Shown here one piece after another: positions 1-7,661 of a stretch of 64,000 nucleotides of DNA. The stretch is from Acinetobacter lwoffii (GTDB taxonomy: Bacteria; Pseudomonadota; Gammaproteobacteria; Pseudomonadales; Moraxellaceae), in contig NZ_JALJVC010000017.1 in assembly GCF_022967985.1 (NCBI RefSeq), positions 1 to 64,000 of the forward strand, read 5' to 3'. Each line of letters begins with the position of its first letter. Within the stretch, counting starts at the first letter, position 1. Under the pieces are notes generated by a model, which made no database searches, was not told the origin of the DNA, and saw only the letters and a list, made by a program, of their open reading frames with translations. A program made the translations under genes and the position numbers.

Positions 1-102
1 CGTCCTCGATAATCCTAATTTTTTTGCTACATCATTAAACTTTAAAGCGAACGGTTCACTTGCTTGAATTACAGTTGATTGTGGTATATTCATTTCCAAC
101 AT
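1..102 (-). CDS. Partial HTH (excisionase-like) DNA-binding protein, N-terminus only
   Basis: Reading leftward from the ATG at 102 (or the in-frame ATG at 93) gives a 34-residue N-terminus that runs off the window edge with no stop. It ends in FNDVAKKLGLSRT, which has the shape of a MerR/excisionase-type helix-turn-helix start. No strong ribosome binding site is visible. It lies on the same strand as the AlpA-like gene and the integrase relic, so it is probably a regulator or directionality factor of the same element. Too little is present to name a family with certainty. Confidence 0.45.
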   Translation of the reverse strand, partial: MLEMNIPQSTVIQASEPFALKFNDVAKKLGLSRT

Positions 103-183
103 AAGTATTTTTTCAAAAAAAGAAAAAATCATAGCAAACTAAAAAAAATATTTTTCCAACCGTCTCGATTCGTTCAATTTTGC

Positions 184-441
184 TCAAAAATCAGAATGAA
201 ATTCATTTATGCACCACTGAAAAATCTCATCAACATCAAAGTACATCACTGCTTGTCGAGTCTCTCGATCTCTCATGGGTTTTGGAAAATTAGGAAAGGC
301 ATTTAGAAGTTTGATGAGTTGCTGACGATTAATTTCTAAAATTTCACATACTAAACTACTTGAACAACGCCATACATTTTCTTCACGAAGTTTGATTAAA
401 GTTGGATTTATGTTCCTATGGGGATTTAGTAAAGGTTTCAT
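184..441 (-). CDS. AlpA-like helix-turn-helix regulator
   Basis: This is an 85-residue protein if started at the ATG at 441, which has an AGGTG-like SD about 8 bases upstream; an in-frame ATG at 480 would add 13 residues. The core SSLVCEILEINRQQLIKLL, then FPNFPKPM, then MYFDVDEIFQWC follows the AlpA/excisionase plan: a recognition helix, a FPKP wing turn, and a final segment normally ending in E-I-x-x-W. AlpA-family proteins regulate integrase or excision functions of P4-like elements, and its place beside an integrase fits. Function is inferred from domain shape and neighbourhood. Confidence 0.6.
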   Translation of the reverse strand: MKPLLNPHRNINPTLIKLREENVWRCSSSLVCEILEINRQQLIKLLNAFPNFPKPMRDRETRQAVMYFDVDEIFQWCINEFHSDF

Positions 442-516
442 AAAGTTATTACACCTATCAAAACCAATTAATATACACACATTAGAAAAATGACATCTTC
501 AACCGTCCTATTTGGC

Positions 517-548
517 AAAAAAAAAAGCCGAAAATAACGTTTCGGCTT
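517..548 (-). terminator. Rho-independent terminator of the integrase gene
   Basis: Stem AAGCCGAAA / TTTCGGCTT with a short loop, followed on the minus strand by a run of ten Ts (As at 517-526 on the plus strand). It lies 22 bases beyond the integrase stop codon. Confidence 0.8.
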
Positions 549-570
549 CTAAAATTATAACAAGAACACG

Positions 571-1770
571 CTAATCAAATATTCTTTCGCCGCAGATCGA
601 ATCCAAGTGGTCAGCCCAAAATTGCATAATATCCACCCTTTCCCTTAAGTGAGCACCTTTATCATAGGCACCCTTCACACCTGACTTTTGATGAGACAAT
701 GCTGATTCAATCACTTGCTCTTTGTCGCTAAAAACATCATTCAAATAGGTACTCGCAATGTGGCGAAATCCATGAGGATCTTGCTTCCCCGCATACCCCA
801 TTCATTTCAATGCTGAATTGAAGGTCACGTCAGATATAAATTTTTCATTTGAATTACTTCTTGATGGAAGCAAATATTCATTGCCATCCCCTGAAATCTC
901 TTTTAATCGAAGCAATAATTTAATTGCTTGCTTCGGTAACGGTATCGCATGAGCTATTCTCCTTTTCATAATATCTGCAGGTCTAAGCCATACGCTTGTT
1001 TCAAAATCAAATTGATCCCAACGTGCGGCTCTTAACTCACCAGGCCTAGGAAATAGCACTACTAGCAATTCGAGTCCAATACTAGTAGTTTCAGAGCGAT
1101 AATTACGGATTGCATTAACAAGGTCTGGAAGTTCATCCATTACGACATGTTTCATTGAACCTGCAGTATGATTTGCTAGGCCTTTTCGTACTCTTGCAAG
1201 AGGGTTGTAGCTGATTAAATTATCATCAATTGCATAATCATACGCATTACGACAATACGAAATTAATTTTTCAAGACGATTAAATATCCCTTCATTTAAT
1301 TGTTTTTTTCTGAAAAATTCTTTCCACTCAGACGCAGAAATTTCTTTAGATAGACGTTGACCAAATACTGGCAATATATGCCTTTCTATAGACTGATATT
1401 CTTTCTTAAAAGTTTTATCAGTCCATACACCTTTTTTCGTATTCATCCATTTAATCAGTAAATTACCAAACAACATATTCTCTTGTTGTTTCGCCTCCAA
1501 TAACTTCTCATTTTTAGTTTTTAAAATAATTTCACCATTTTGATATTTAATCGCCAATGATCGTGCTTCTTTGACTGAGATTACGGGGTAACTTCCTAAC
1601 CCAAGCCATGTCCACTTACCAACTGTACTCTTAAATCTTAACTGCCATGACTTTTTACCTGTTACACCAACTTTTAAATACAGACCTGAAATATCGGAAA
1701 CTCTGTACTCAGATTCTTGTGCTTTTAACGCTGCATATTGGGTATCTGTGAGTAATTTAGATTTAGCTAT
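571..1770 (-). pseudogene. P4-type tyrosine integrase, start codon lost and in-frame stop
   Basis: One frame from about 1770 to 571 encodes a full ~399-codon tyrosine recombinase. The N-terminal arm-binding domain (DUF4102 type) includes LYLKVGVTGKKSWQLRF and WTWLGLGSYPVISVKEAR. A core-binding region follows, then the catalytic domain with FPRPGELR (first Arg, ~246), HGFRH (His-x-x-Arg, ~332), LSHQKSG and a Tyr in GAYDKG (~368). Two lesions are visible. The codon where homologues start (M-AKSKLLTD) reads ATA at 1770-1768, with a TAG 15 bases further upstream and no ATG/GTG/TTG between. A TGA at 804-802 interrupts ALK-(R)-MGYAGKQDPHGFRH, where homologues usually have Arg (CGA). The stop removes His-x-x-Arg and the Tyr nucleophile, so recombinase activity is very unlikely unless the stop is read through. 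Confidence 0.85.
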
Positions 1771-1804
1771 AAAATTTTGATTTTCCTAGATTAAACTAGG
1801 CTCC

Positions 1805-1850
1805 TGTATCCTGAGTTCTATTTTTTATACAGGATACAAGCCAGGATACA
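1805..1850. repeat. Three copies of a 9-bp repeat upstream of the integrase, candidate arm-type sites
   Basis: CAGGATACA occurs at 1830-1838 and 1842-1850 in direct orientation, 12 bp apart, and as its reverse complement TGTATCCTG at 1805-1813. They lie between the integrase and the tRNA, where arm-type integrase sites or an excisionase/AlpA operator would be expected. The repeats are seen directly; the binding role is inference. Confidence 0.55.
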
Positions 1851-1896
1851 AATAGGGTGTTTTTATACGAGTACACCTGAGTATTCTTAAGACATT

Positions 1897-1930
1897 AAAA
1901 AACCCTTAACTCTTTTAGAATTAAGGGTTT
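1897..1930 (-). terminator. Terminator downstream of the tRNA
   Basis: Perfect stem AAACCCTTAA / TTAAGGGTTT followed on the minus strand by Ts. It lies 34 bases past the tRNA 3' end and would end the tRNA transcript before the integrated element. Confidence 0.7.
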
Positions 1931-1963
1931 AAGTATGTATTTTACTATATAAACACATGAATT

Positions 1964-2040
<77 letters not shown>

Positions 2041-2779
2041 TATATGCTGAAAACTTTATTTATCAATAAGTTCAGGCGTCATGAATACTAGCTAAGATTT
2101 TTTGGAAAGACAAGTGCTTTTATAACTGCTTGAACATTTAGGCAGCAATCATAAGCGACTAGTCTTGGCCAAAATTTCAGTTACTTAAGACTTCAGTATA
2201 GGAGGCATATAGAAAAATGAGATACATGCTGCATCATTTAAGATAAATGAGCCTGTATCTTGAATTTAATCCGGTTTAGTAAGCGTAAAACTGATAGATT
2301 TAAGGTCTTAGTATATCTATAAGGTATCAAAATTCTTTATTACTCAGGCAGCAATGTTAAAGGAATAGCCTAGAACTAAAGAAGATAGAATGACTAGAAT
2401 TCAGACTTCATTTCTTCGTCTTTATGTAAATCCTGCTTAATTTCGATCAAAGACCATACAATTATAAGCGCAAAAATCAATAGGGAGACTACGAAGCCTG
2501 TCATGTACGTCATACTTTTCAATCTCAGAGTAGAAAGAATAAGAAAATAGAAAAGACATGTATCAGTCTTCTTCTTCGACAAAAGTCTAATAACTAAAGT
2601 GTGCTCTGGATAGTCATTTTTTCATCATTTTAAGACTTTTTTTGTATCTACTAATATTTTTAAGATCTTAATATTGTTTTATTTATATATATTAACTCTT
2701 AATCTTGCAACTTAAAAAGATGAATAAATCATAGATTTTTACATTATTCGCTGATTTTATTGGAAAGCCTATTGACTGT
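2041..2779. other. Long AT-rich intergenic stretch with one weak small ORF
   Basis: About 740 bases between the tRNA and the acyltransferase gene. Apart from the possible small membrane ORF at 2394-2513 I see nothing convincing. A 9-codon ORF at 2217-2246 follows AGGAGG at 11 bases distance but has no recognisable product. Confidence 0.5.
2394..2513 (-). CDS. Possible small single-pass membrane protein
   Basis: From the ATG at 2513 the frame gives 39 residues: about 20 strongly hydrophobic residues (FVVSLLIFALIIVWSLI), then a charged tail (EIKQDLHKDEEMKSEF). That is the shape of an N-out or N-in single-pass microprotein. A TTG at 2582 would extend it by 23 residues. The SD is weak. No function can be assigned. 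Confidence 0.35.
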   Translation of the reverse strand: MTYMTGFVVSLLIFALIIVWSLIEIKQDLHKDEEMKSEF

Positions 2780-3394
2780 ATGGGCGAACAAGATGAAATT
2801 ATGCAGTTCTCTACATACAGCTTTTACTTCTCCGTACTTATGCTAAATAAATTCCTTGGCGAATCTGCATTTAAACTTGCAGGTTGGCAATATCATGTCG
2901 AACCCGATGTGCTTGAAGATAAACAGGTCATTATTGGGTTTGAACATACCTCAATGATGGATGCGGTACTGTCAATTGCCCTGTTCCAGATTTATGACCT
3001 CAAGGTTCATACCTTGATTAAAAAAGAATTATTTAAAGGACCGTTTAAACCGCTATTGAACGCTGTGGGTGGTATTCCGGTTGACCGCAAGGCCAGTAAA
3101 GATATCGTGACCCAGATGGTGGAACATTTTCAGAACAATGAAAAGTTCAATCTGGTGATTGCTCCCGAAGCAACACGGGCTAAACAAGGTGAAGCACGCA
3201 AACCAATCCGTACCGGTTTCTGGCATATTGCCAAGGCTGCCAATGTACCAATCGTGTTGTTATACGCCAATTCCAGAACCAAGCAAGGTGGCATTCTTGG
3301 CAAGATCTATCCGACAGACCTTGCGCATGACCTGGCTTTGATCAAGCAACTATATAAAGACAAGGTTGGCCTGGATATCGTTATTCCAGAGTAA
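2780..3394 (+). CDS. PlsC-family acyltransferase (1-acylglycerol-3-phosphate type)
   Basis: A 204-residue lysophospholipid acyltransferase-like protein, expected to transfer an acyl group from acyl-ACP or acyl-CoA at the inner membrane in phospholipid synthesis or remodelling. The catalytic HX4D box is HTSMMD (His56-Asp61). GGIPVDR at about 95-101 matches the third acyltransferase block, and PEATR at about 130 stands where PEGTR is usual. It is shorter than classical PlsC (~245) and lacks a clear N-terminal membrane segment. GGAAAG 12 bases upstream favours the ATG at 2780; an in-frame ATG at 2801 is possible. The exact substrate is not determinable. Confidence 0.8.
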   Translation: MGEQDEIMQFSTYSFYFSVLMLNKFLGESAFKLAGWQYHVEPDVLEDKQVIIGFEHTSMMDAVLSIALFQIYDLKVHTLIKKELFKGPFKPLLNAVGGIPVDRKASKDIVTQMVEHFQNNEKFNLVIAPEATRAKQGEARKPIRTGFWHIAKAANVPIVLLYANSRTKQGGILGKIYPTDLAHDLALIKQLYKDKVGLDIVIPE

Positions 3395-3415
3395 GCTTTT
3401 TAAAAATAAAAGCAC

Positions 3416-3447
3416 GGACATAATCAGCGATTCTGCTGTTTATGTCC
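3416..3447. repeat. Inverted repeat downstream of the acyltransferase gene
   Basis: GGACATAA then CAGC pair with GCTG then TTATGTCC around a 6-nt loop, with one T-T mismatch. No T-run follows on the plus strand, so it is a poor plus-strand terminator. The minus strand runs into a T-rich stretch. It may shape the mRNA 3' end. Confidence 0.45.
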
Positions 3448-3642
3448 AAGTCATCTGTACATATAAATGTATAAATAGAATTATAAATCCCCCTATCCTC
3501 TTTCTATTTTTCCTCGATATTGCACTTTTTTTGTTTTTATCCTGAAATCTCAAATCCAGGCACTTTTTTTTAAAAAAACGCTTATGGTAGAATTTCGGCA
3601 TTCTGATAGGCATACAGCCAATCTACAAGGAGCATAGTTCGC

Positions 3643-4392
3643 ATGGCGGGTCATTCCAAGTGGGCCAATATTAAGCATCGCAAAGCAAAACAAGATGCGA
3701 GTCGTGGTAAAGTTTTTACCAAATACATTCGTGAATTAACCACTGCTGCAAAGCTTGGTGGTCCAGATACTGCAAGCAACCCTCGTCTACGTGCTGTGGT
3801 TGAAAAAGCATTATCAGTGAATATGACACGTGACGTGATCAACCGTGCCATTCAACGTGGTGCTGGTGGCGAAGATAACGACGACCTGAAAGAAGTGACC
3901 TACGAAGGTTATGGTGTAGGTGGTGTTGCGGTTATTGTTGAAACCATGACTGACAACTTGAACCGTACTGTGCCTGACGTACGTCATTGCTTCTCTAAAA
4001 CTGATGGTAACCTAGGCACTAACGGTTCGGTGGCATTCCTGTTCACGAAACGTGGCGAGATTACTTTTGAAGATGTTTCTTTGGAAGATCAAATCATGGA
4101 AGTGGCATTAGAAGCAGGTGCGGAAGACATCGAAGTCACTGAAGATGAAATCCTGGTGATTACTACACCTGAAGCTTTCGGTGATGTTCAAGATGCTTTA
4201 ACTGCTGCAGGTTTAAAATCTGACAATGCTGAAGTGGTGATGAGTCCTTCAACCAAAGCAGAAATCACCGACATCGATCAAGCGAAAAAAATCATGAAAA
4301 TGATTGATATGCTTGAAGATCTGGATGATGTACAGAACGTATATACCAACGTTGAATTCTCAGATGCTGTTTTAGCAGAACTTGATGCTTAA
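3643..4392 (+). CDS. yebC: YebC/PmpR-family protein
   Basis: A 249-residue protein of the conserved YebC family. It starts [19 protein letters not shown], the family hallmark, and has the acidic middle ([23 protein letters not shown]) and the C-terminal [16 protein letters not shown] typical of full-length members. YebC proteins were described as DNA-binding regulators (for example PmpR, and near ruvC) and some have been tied to ribosome function at proline stretches; which applies here cannot be read from sequence. An AAGGAG SD lies ahead of the ATG and a terminator closes the gene, so it is monocistronic here, without ruvC next to it. Confidence 0.95.
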   Translation: MAGHSKWANIKHRKAKQDASRGKVFTKYIRELTTAAKLGGPDTASNPRLRAVVEKALSVNMTRDVINRAIQRGAGGEDNDDLKEVTYEGYGVGGVAVIVETMTDNLNRTVPDVRHCFSKTDGNLGTNGSVAFLFTKRGEITFEDVSLEDQIMEVALEAGAEDIEVTEDEILVITTPEAFGDVQDALTAAGLKSDNAEVVMSPSTKAEITDIDQAKKIMKMIDMLEDLDDVQNVYTNVEFSDAVLAELDA

Positions 4393-4404
4393 CTGTCACT
4401 GATT

Positions 4405-4434
4405 CAAAAAACGCACCTTAGGGTGCGTTTTTTT
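4405..4434 (+). terminator. yebC terminator
   Basis: Stem AAACGCACC / GGGTGCGTTT with TTA loop and a T-run, 13 bases after the yebC stop; it may also serve the convergent Lrp-type gene. Confidence 0.85.
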
Positions 4435-4460
4435 GTGGCTGTCGACCACCCTAGCTTTGA

Positions 4461-4931
4461 TTAAACTTTATTGAGTAATCCGCTACAGTTAAAGACATTA
4501 TATTCTTTAATGACAAAGCTGGAATGCAGTGCCACCACATGCTCAATTTTTCCAATCCGCTTAAGCAGGATTTCACTATAATTTTCCATATCCCTTGCCA
4601 CCACTTCGACAATAAAGTCCGCAGACTGACCGGTGACCAAAAAGGCATTAATCACTTCGGGAATACTTTCCAGTTCTTCCAGGAATTTAGCAAAAGTATC
4701 GCTATCATGTTTGCTTAAGGATACCTGTAACAGCACATGCAGGCTGAAACCTAATTTCTGGTAATTGATTTCACGTTTTAAGCCACTGATAATATTATGA
4801 TCGATTAAGTGTTTGATCCTGCGATGCACCGAACTGACAGATAAATTCACCCGCTCGGACAGTTCATTCAGATTGACATCTTCATGGGTCAATATTTCTA
4901 GAATATGTTTATCGAAACGATCCAGTTCCAT
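4461..4931 (-). CDS. Lrp/AsnC-family transcriptional regulator (first of two)
   Basis: 156 residues with the standard two-part plan. Residues 1-60 form the N-terminal HTH, starting MELDRFDKHILEILTHEDVN with LSERVNLSVSSVHRRIKHL as recognition region. A C-terminal RAM ligand/oligomerisation domain includes VTGQSADFIVEVVARDMENY, where Lrp proteins have G-x-x-D-(Y/F). Lrp/AsnC proteins sense amino acids and act as octamers on clustered sites. It is divergent from the 506-residue repeat gene across a 380-bp spacer with two perfect palindromes, so control of itself or of that gene is plausible. The effector is unknown. Confidence 0.9.
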   Translation of the reverse strand: MELDRFDKHILEILTHEDVNLNELSERVNLSVSSVHRRIKHLIDHNIISGLKREINYQKLGFSLHVLLQVSLSKHDSDTFAKFLEELESIPEVINAFLVTGQSADFIVEVVARDMENYSEILLKRIGKIEHVVALHSSFVIKEYNVFNCSGLLNKV

Positions 4932-5012
4932 TTTTATACTCTTATATCAATAATCAATAGATGCAGAAAATTTTGCGCCATCTCTGTTATACAATATTTA
5001 TTTATTTTTCAC

Positions 5013-5037
5013 AAAAATTTCATATTCTGAAATTTTT
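5013..5037. promoter_or_regulatory. 25-bp palindrome, candidate operator
   Basis: AAAAATTTCA and TGAAATTTTT are perfect complements separated by TATTC. AT-rich dyads of this length are typical targets of Lrp/AsnC proteins, and an lrp-type gene starts 80 bases away. Binding is inferred. Confidence 0.45.
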
Positions 5038-5085
5038 TTCCAAATGGGATTTTATTTTATAAATACGGTTTTCAGGAGGGTTTAA

Positions 5086-5109
5086 ATGACCGTTAATCGC
5101 ATTAATTAA
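5086..5109 (+). CDS. Possible leader peptide of 7 residues (MTVNRIN)
   Basis: CAGGAGGGTTTAAATG gives a consensus SD with ideal spacing, followed by only seven codons and TAA. The stop overlaps the left arm of the inverted repeat at 5102-5137, so a ribosome at the stop would cover that arm. This layout resembles a regulatory upstream ORF for the repeat gene 200 bases downstream. Translation is not shown by sequence alone and chance is possible. Confidence 0.35.
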   Translation: MTVNRIN

Positions 5110-5137
5110 AAATATGACCAATGGTATTTTTAATTAA
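5102..5137. repeat. 36-bp inverted repeat with 13-bp perfect arms
   Basis: TTAATTAAAAATA (5102-5114) and TATTTTTAATTAA (5125-5137) flank TGACCAATGG. All arm pairs are A-T, so an RNA hairpin would be weak. A DNA operator dyad or a bent-DNA element is as likely. Confidence 0.6.
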
Positions 5138-5311
5138 ATCTTTATTTTTAAATTATTTAAATTGGGTAAACACGACAACAGATAGGCTATTCCTCTCAGC
5201 CCCTACACGACTTAACCGTCCATCTTTTACAAGTGTATAGAAATAGATTAAAACAAAGGCGCTTTAAAAACAAAAATAGCGAATTTCAAAAATATTACAC
5301 AAGGAACGGTC

Positions 5312-6832
5312 ATGGCTTCTAAACTTTTAAGCTTGATAAAAACAAAAGTGAGTCCTGTTTTAACCGTCGAAACCCAAACGAAGAGCTTATTGGGCGGCTT
5401 ATTCGGTGGAACGACATCAGGCACCCTCACCAATCTTATTGGCAATCTCACCGGATCCAATACTCAACCTTCAGTCAGCTCATTATTAAATAATCTCCTT
5501 TCTGGAAGCAGCCTGAGTACGACAAATCTCAGCAATTTATTAACTCAGTTTTCTGGTTCGAATGCCTCAAATTTAAATATTCAAAGCCTGATCAGTAGCT
5601 TAACTCAATCCAATGGCGGTAGCTTTAATATTACCCAAGTCACCAACTTATTAAAGAGCTTAATGGGGAGCAATAGCAGCAGCCTGGATCTTGGGGCTAT
5701 TTCTAAACTGGTGGGCGGCTTATTGAGCGGCAGTACAGGCAATATTGATATTGGTAAAATTTCTCAACTGGTCGGTGGCCTGATCGGCGGTTCAAGCAAT
5801 ATTGATATCGGTGCGATCGCAGGTCTGGTCGGCAACCTGATCGGCGGCAATGGTGAAATTGATATCGCACAAATTGCTCAACTGGTTGGTGGCCTGATCG
5901 GTGGTTCTGGCGGATTAGGTGGCGTAGACATTGGTGCCATCGCAGGCCTGGTCAGCAACCTAATTGGTGGTAATGGCGAGATTGATATCGCACAAATTGC
6001 TGAATTGGTCGGTGGTCTGATCGGTGGTTCTGGCGGTTTAGGTGATATAGATATTGGAGCAATTGCAGGTCTGGTGGGTGGCTTAATCGGTGGCAATGGC
6101 GAGATTGATATTGCGCAAATCGCTCAACTGGTTAGTGGCCTGATCGGCGGTTCTGGCGGATTGGGCGGTGTAGATATTGGTGCCATCGCAGGTCTGGTCG
6201 GCAACCTGATTGGCGGTAATGGTGAAATTGATATCGCACAAATTGCTGAATTAGTCGGTAGTCTGATCGGTGGTTCTGACGGTTTAGGTGATATAGATAT
6301 TGGAGCAATTGCAGGTCTGGTGGGTGGCTTAATCGGTGGCAATGCAGGCGGTGATTTTGATCTTGGTGCTATTACCGATTTAATTAGCGGCTTTGTAGGC
6401 GGAAATGCAACAGGTGGTTTTGATGTCGGTGGCTTCACTGACTTACTGAGCGGTCTGATTGCGAATGGTTCAAATGGCATAGATTTAGGTGGATTATTAG
6501 GCAATCTCAATCTCGGTAGCGATCTGGATCTGGGTGGTATGATCGAAGGTATTTCCTCTGCTTCAAACGGCTTTGACTTAGGCAGTATTGCCGAAGGTGT
6601 TGGTCAGTTGGTTGGTAGTGGCTCTTCGATTGAATTGCCTGACCTCGGTGATCTTGTCCAAGGTGTGGGTACGACTGATTCCAATATTGATCTGTCTGCT
6701 ATCCTGCCGGGCATTAAAGATACAATTCAGAATATCGGCAGTGGCGGTTCTTCATCCGGATTTGATTTTGGTTCACTCCTCAATAATTTTACTAAAAATA
6801 TTGATATCGACCAGACTAATCCTTGGGGTTAA
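5312..6832 (+). CDS. 506-residue Gly/Ile/Asp-rich tandem-repeat protein of unknown function
   Basis: I do not recognise a named family. Nearly the whole chain is about 24 imperfect repeats of 18-23 residues with the plan hydrophobic-D-hydrophobic-G-x-I-x-x-L-V-x-x-L-I-G-G-x-x-G, for example IDIGAIAGLVGGLIGGNG. The GLVGGLIGG part is a glycine zipper (G-xxx-G-xxx-G) and the IDIG part could be a beta strand. Repeats are Ser/Thr/Asn-rich and degenerate at the N-terminus, near-identical in the middle (residues ~170-345) and diverge again toward the C-terminus, which ends NIDIDQTNPWG. There is no Sec signal, lipobox, long hydrophobic segment or cysteine. Low charge with regular Asp suggests a solenoid, an amyloid-like fibre subunit or a type I/other secreted surface protein; none is proven. 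It stands alone between an Lrp-type regulator and a GST and has its own terminator. Confidence 0.85.
   Translation: MASKLLSLIKTKVSPVLTVETQTKSLLGGLFGGTTSGTLTNLIGNLTGSNTQPSVSSLLNNLLSGSSLSTTNLSNLLTQFSGSNASNLNIQSLISSLTQSNGGSFNITQVTNLLKSLMGSNSSSLDLGAISKLVGGLLSGSTGNIDIGKISQLVGGLIGGSSNIDIGAIAGLVGNLIGGNGEIDIAQIAQLVGGLIGGSGGLGGVDIGAIAGLVSNLIGGNGEIDIAQIAELVGGLIGGSGGLGDIDIGAIAGLVGGLIGGNGEIDIAQIAQLVSGLIGGSGGLGGVDIGAIAGLVGNLIGGNGEIDIAQIAELVGSLIGGSDGLGDIDIGAIAGLVGGLIGGNAGGDFDLGAITDLISGFVGGNATGGFDVGGFTDLLSGLIANGSNGIDLGGLLGNLNLGSDLDLGGMIEGISSASNGFDLGSIAEGVGQLVGSGSSIELPDLGDLVQGVGTTDSNIDLSAILPGIKDTIQNIGSGGSSSGFDFGSLLNNFTKNIDIDQTNPWG
5924..6349 (+). repeat. Tandem 123-bp units forming a 246-bp higher-order repeat
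   Basis: Inside the repeat gene, 41-codon units start at 5924, 6047, 6170 and (partial) 6293. The units at 6047 and 6293, exactly 246 bp apart, are almost letter-for-letter the same for their first ~58 bases, while neighbours 123 bp apart differ more (GLGGVDIG alternates with GLGDIDIG). This indicates recent duplication of a two-unit block, and the locus may vary in length between strains. Confidence 0.8.
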
Positions 6833-6845
6833 TCATAATCTCATT

Positions 6846-6873
6846 AAAAAACGCGCTTCATGCGCGTTTTTTT
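6846..6873 (+). terminator. Terminator of the repeat-protein gene
   Basis: Stem AAAACGCGC / GCGCGTTTT with a short loop and a long T-run, 14 bases after the stop. Confidence 0.85.
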
Positions 6874-6896
6874 AATTCTTGGATTAGCATTTAAAC

Positions 6897-7661
6897 TTAT
6901 ACACCACGCCAGTCTACCCGTGCATTGCGTTCGGTTCGGTAAATACGACAAATATATTCACCCAGTGGTAGCTCATTCAAATACTGCTGATAGTCACGAT
7001 ATTCTTCGGACAAGGTTTCAAAATTTTCTTTTTCCCACGGCGTACCTGGAATCGCCAAAAGCGGTGCCAACATGGAACAGACTGCAATATCCGCCAGACC
7101 TAAACGATTTCCGACAAAATAATGCCCACCTTGGCTGACCAGCATCTGATTGAGCTGCTGTACCGCAACATCAATATGCTGTTTGGATTCCGCCACAGTT
7201 TCCTCATTCAATGCATAACCCTTGGCCACCATCGCTTTCAATAAAGGTTTAGAAAATTTTTCAAACTGGCGCAGATAACCCTGCTCACCAATTAAAATAT
7301 CCAGAGATTCATGATCAGAAGTCAGTGCTTGAGAGAGCATCCAGCGACGGACATGACGACCCAATTCCAAAGTAATTTCATTAATTTCTAAAGCTTTATT
7401 TCGAAAATACCCTTCTGCGTGCAGTAAACGATGTTCTGGATAAGTATCATCCAAATACAGAGCAATCTGGGTGGAATCTGCGATCCATCGATCCTGATCA
7501 CGCAAAATAGGCAGACGATTCTGGCCTGTTTTCAGGCGGGCAAAAGCGCGGTGTACCCCGGGTATCAGATTGTGAGCAACATAATACAGCTCTTTATGGT
7601 CCAGCATCCAACGTGCTTTTTCGCAAAAGTGAGATAAAGGAAACTGGTATAAAGTTCGCAT
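6897..7661 (-). CDS. Glutathione S-transferase family protein
   Basis: 254 residues. An N-terminal thioredoxin-like domain (MRTLYQFPLSHFCEKARWMLDHK) has the S-x-F-C-x-K-A/V-R start common to many bacterial GSTs, followed by NRLPILRDQDRWIADSTQIALYL, the cis-Pro and glutathione-contacting Asp-Ser turn. An all-helical C-terminal domain with HYFVGNRLGLADIAVCSML contains the N-capping box (G-x-x-x-A-D). It presumably conjugates or reduces substrates with glutathione in the cytosol. The substrate is unknown; there is no operon partner. Confidence 0.85.
   Translation of the reverse strand: MRTLYQFPLSHFCEKARWMLDHKELYYVAHNLIPGVHRAFARLKTGQNRLPILRDQDRWIADSTQIALYLDDTYPEHRLLHAEGYFRNKALEINEITLELGRHVRRWMLSQALTSDHESLDILIGEQGYLRQFEKFSKPLLKAMVAKGYALNEETVAESKQHIDVAVQQLNQMLVSQGGHYFVGNRLGLADIAVCSMLAPLLAIPGTPWEKENFETLSEEYRDYQQYLNELPLGEYICRIYRTERNARVDWRGV

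Larger units (their letters stand above)
1..1963. mobile_element. Edge of an integrated element abutting a tRNA 3' end
   Basis: The stretch between the window edge and the tRNA at 1964-2040 holds a P4-type tyrosine integrase relic next to the tRNA 3' end, an AlpA-like regulator and the start of another HTH protein, all on the minus strand. Integrase beside a tRNA 3' terminus is the standard layout of integrative elements of the P4/island type. The left boundary and the second attachment site are outside the window, so size and cargo are unknown. The integrase appears inactive (see the pseudogene entry), which suggests the element is fixed. The likely attachment core is the 3' part of the tRNA, near 1964-1985. 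Confidence 0.6.
4932..5311. other. Divergent regulatory region between an Lrp-type gene and the repeat-protein gene
   Basis: 380 bases, very AT-rich. It contains a 25-bp palindrome (5013-5037), a 7-codon ORF behind a consensus SD (5086-5109) and a 36-bp inverted repeat with 13-bp perfect arms (5102-5137); each is listed separately. The repeat gene itself has an AAGGAACGG SD just before its ATG at 5312. Confidence 0.6.

Noticed and set aside
79-306. Plus-strand frame of 75 codons at the left edge
   Set aside because: It overlaps the AlpA-like gene and HTH start on the other strand, has no SD and low-complexity Lys/Phe composition.
2217-2246. 9-codon ORF after AGGAGG
   Set aside because: Spacing to the SD is long (11 bases), it is not tied to any downstream gene and has no structure around it.
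6124-6510. Proline-rich minus-strand frames opposite the repeat gene (also 5878-6096)
   Set aside because: They mirror the Gly-rich codons of the plus-strand gene; no SD and no independent features.
5312-6832. Impression of a CRISPR-like or minisatellite array
   Set aside because: The repeats keep one reading frame, lack unique spacers of constant length and encode a repetitive protein.
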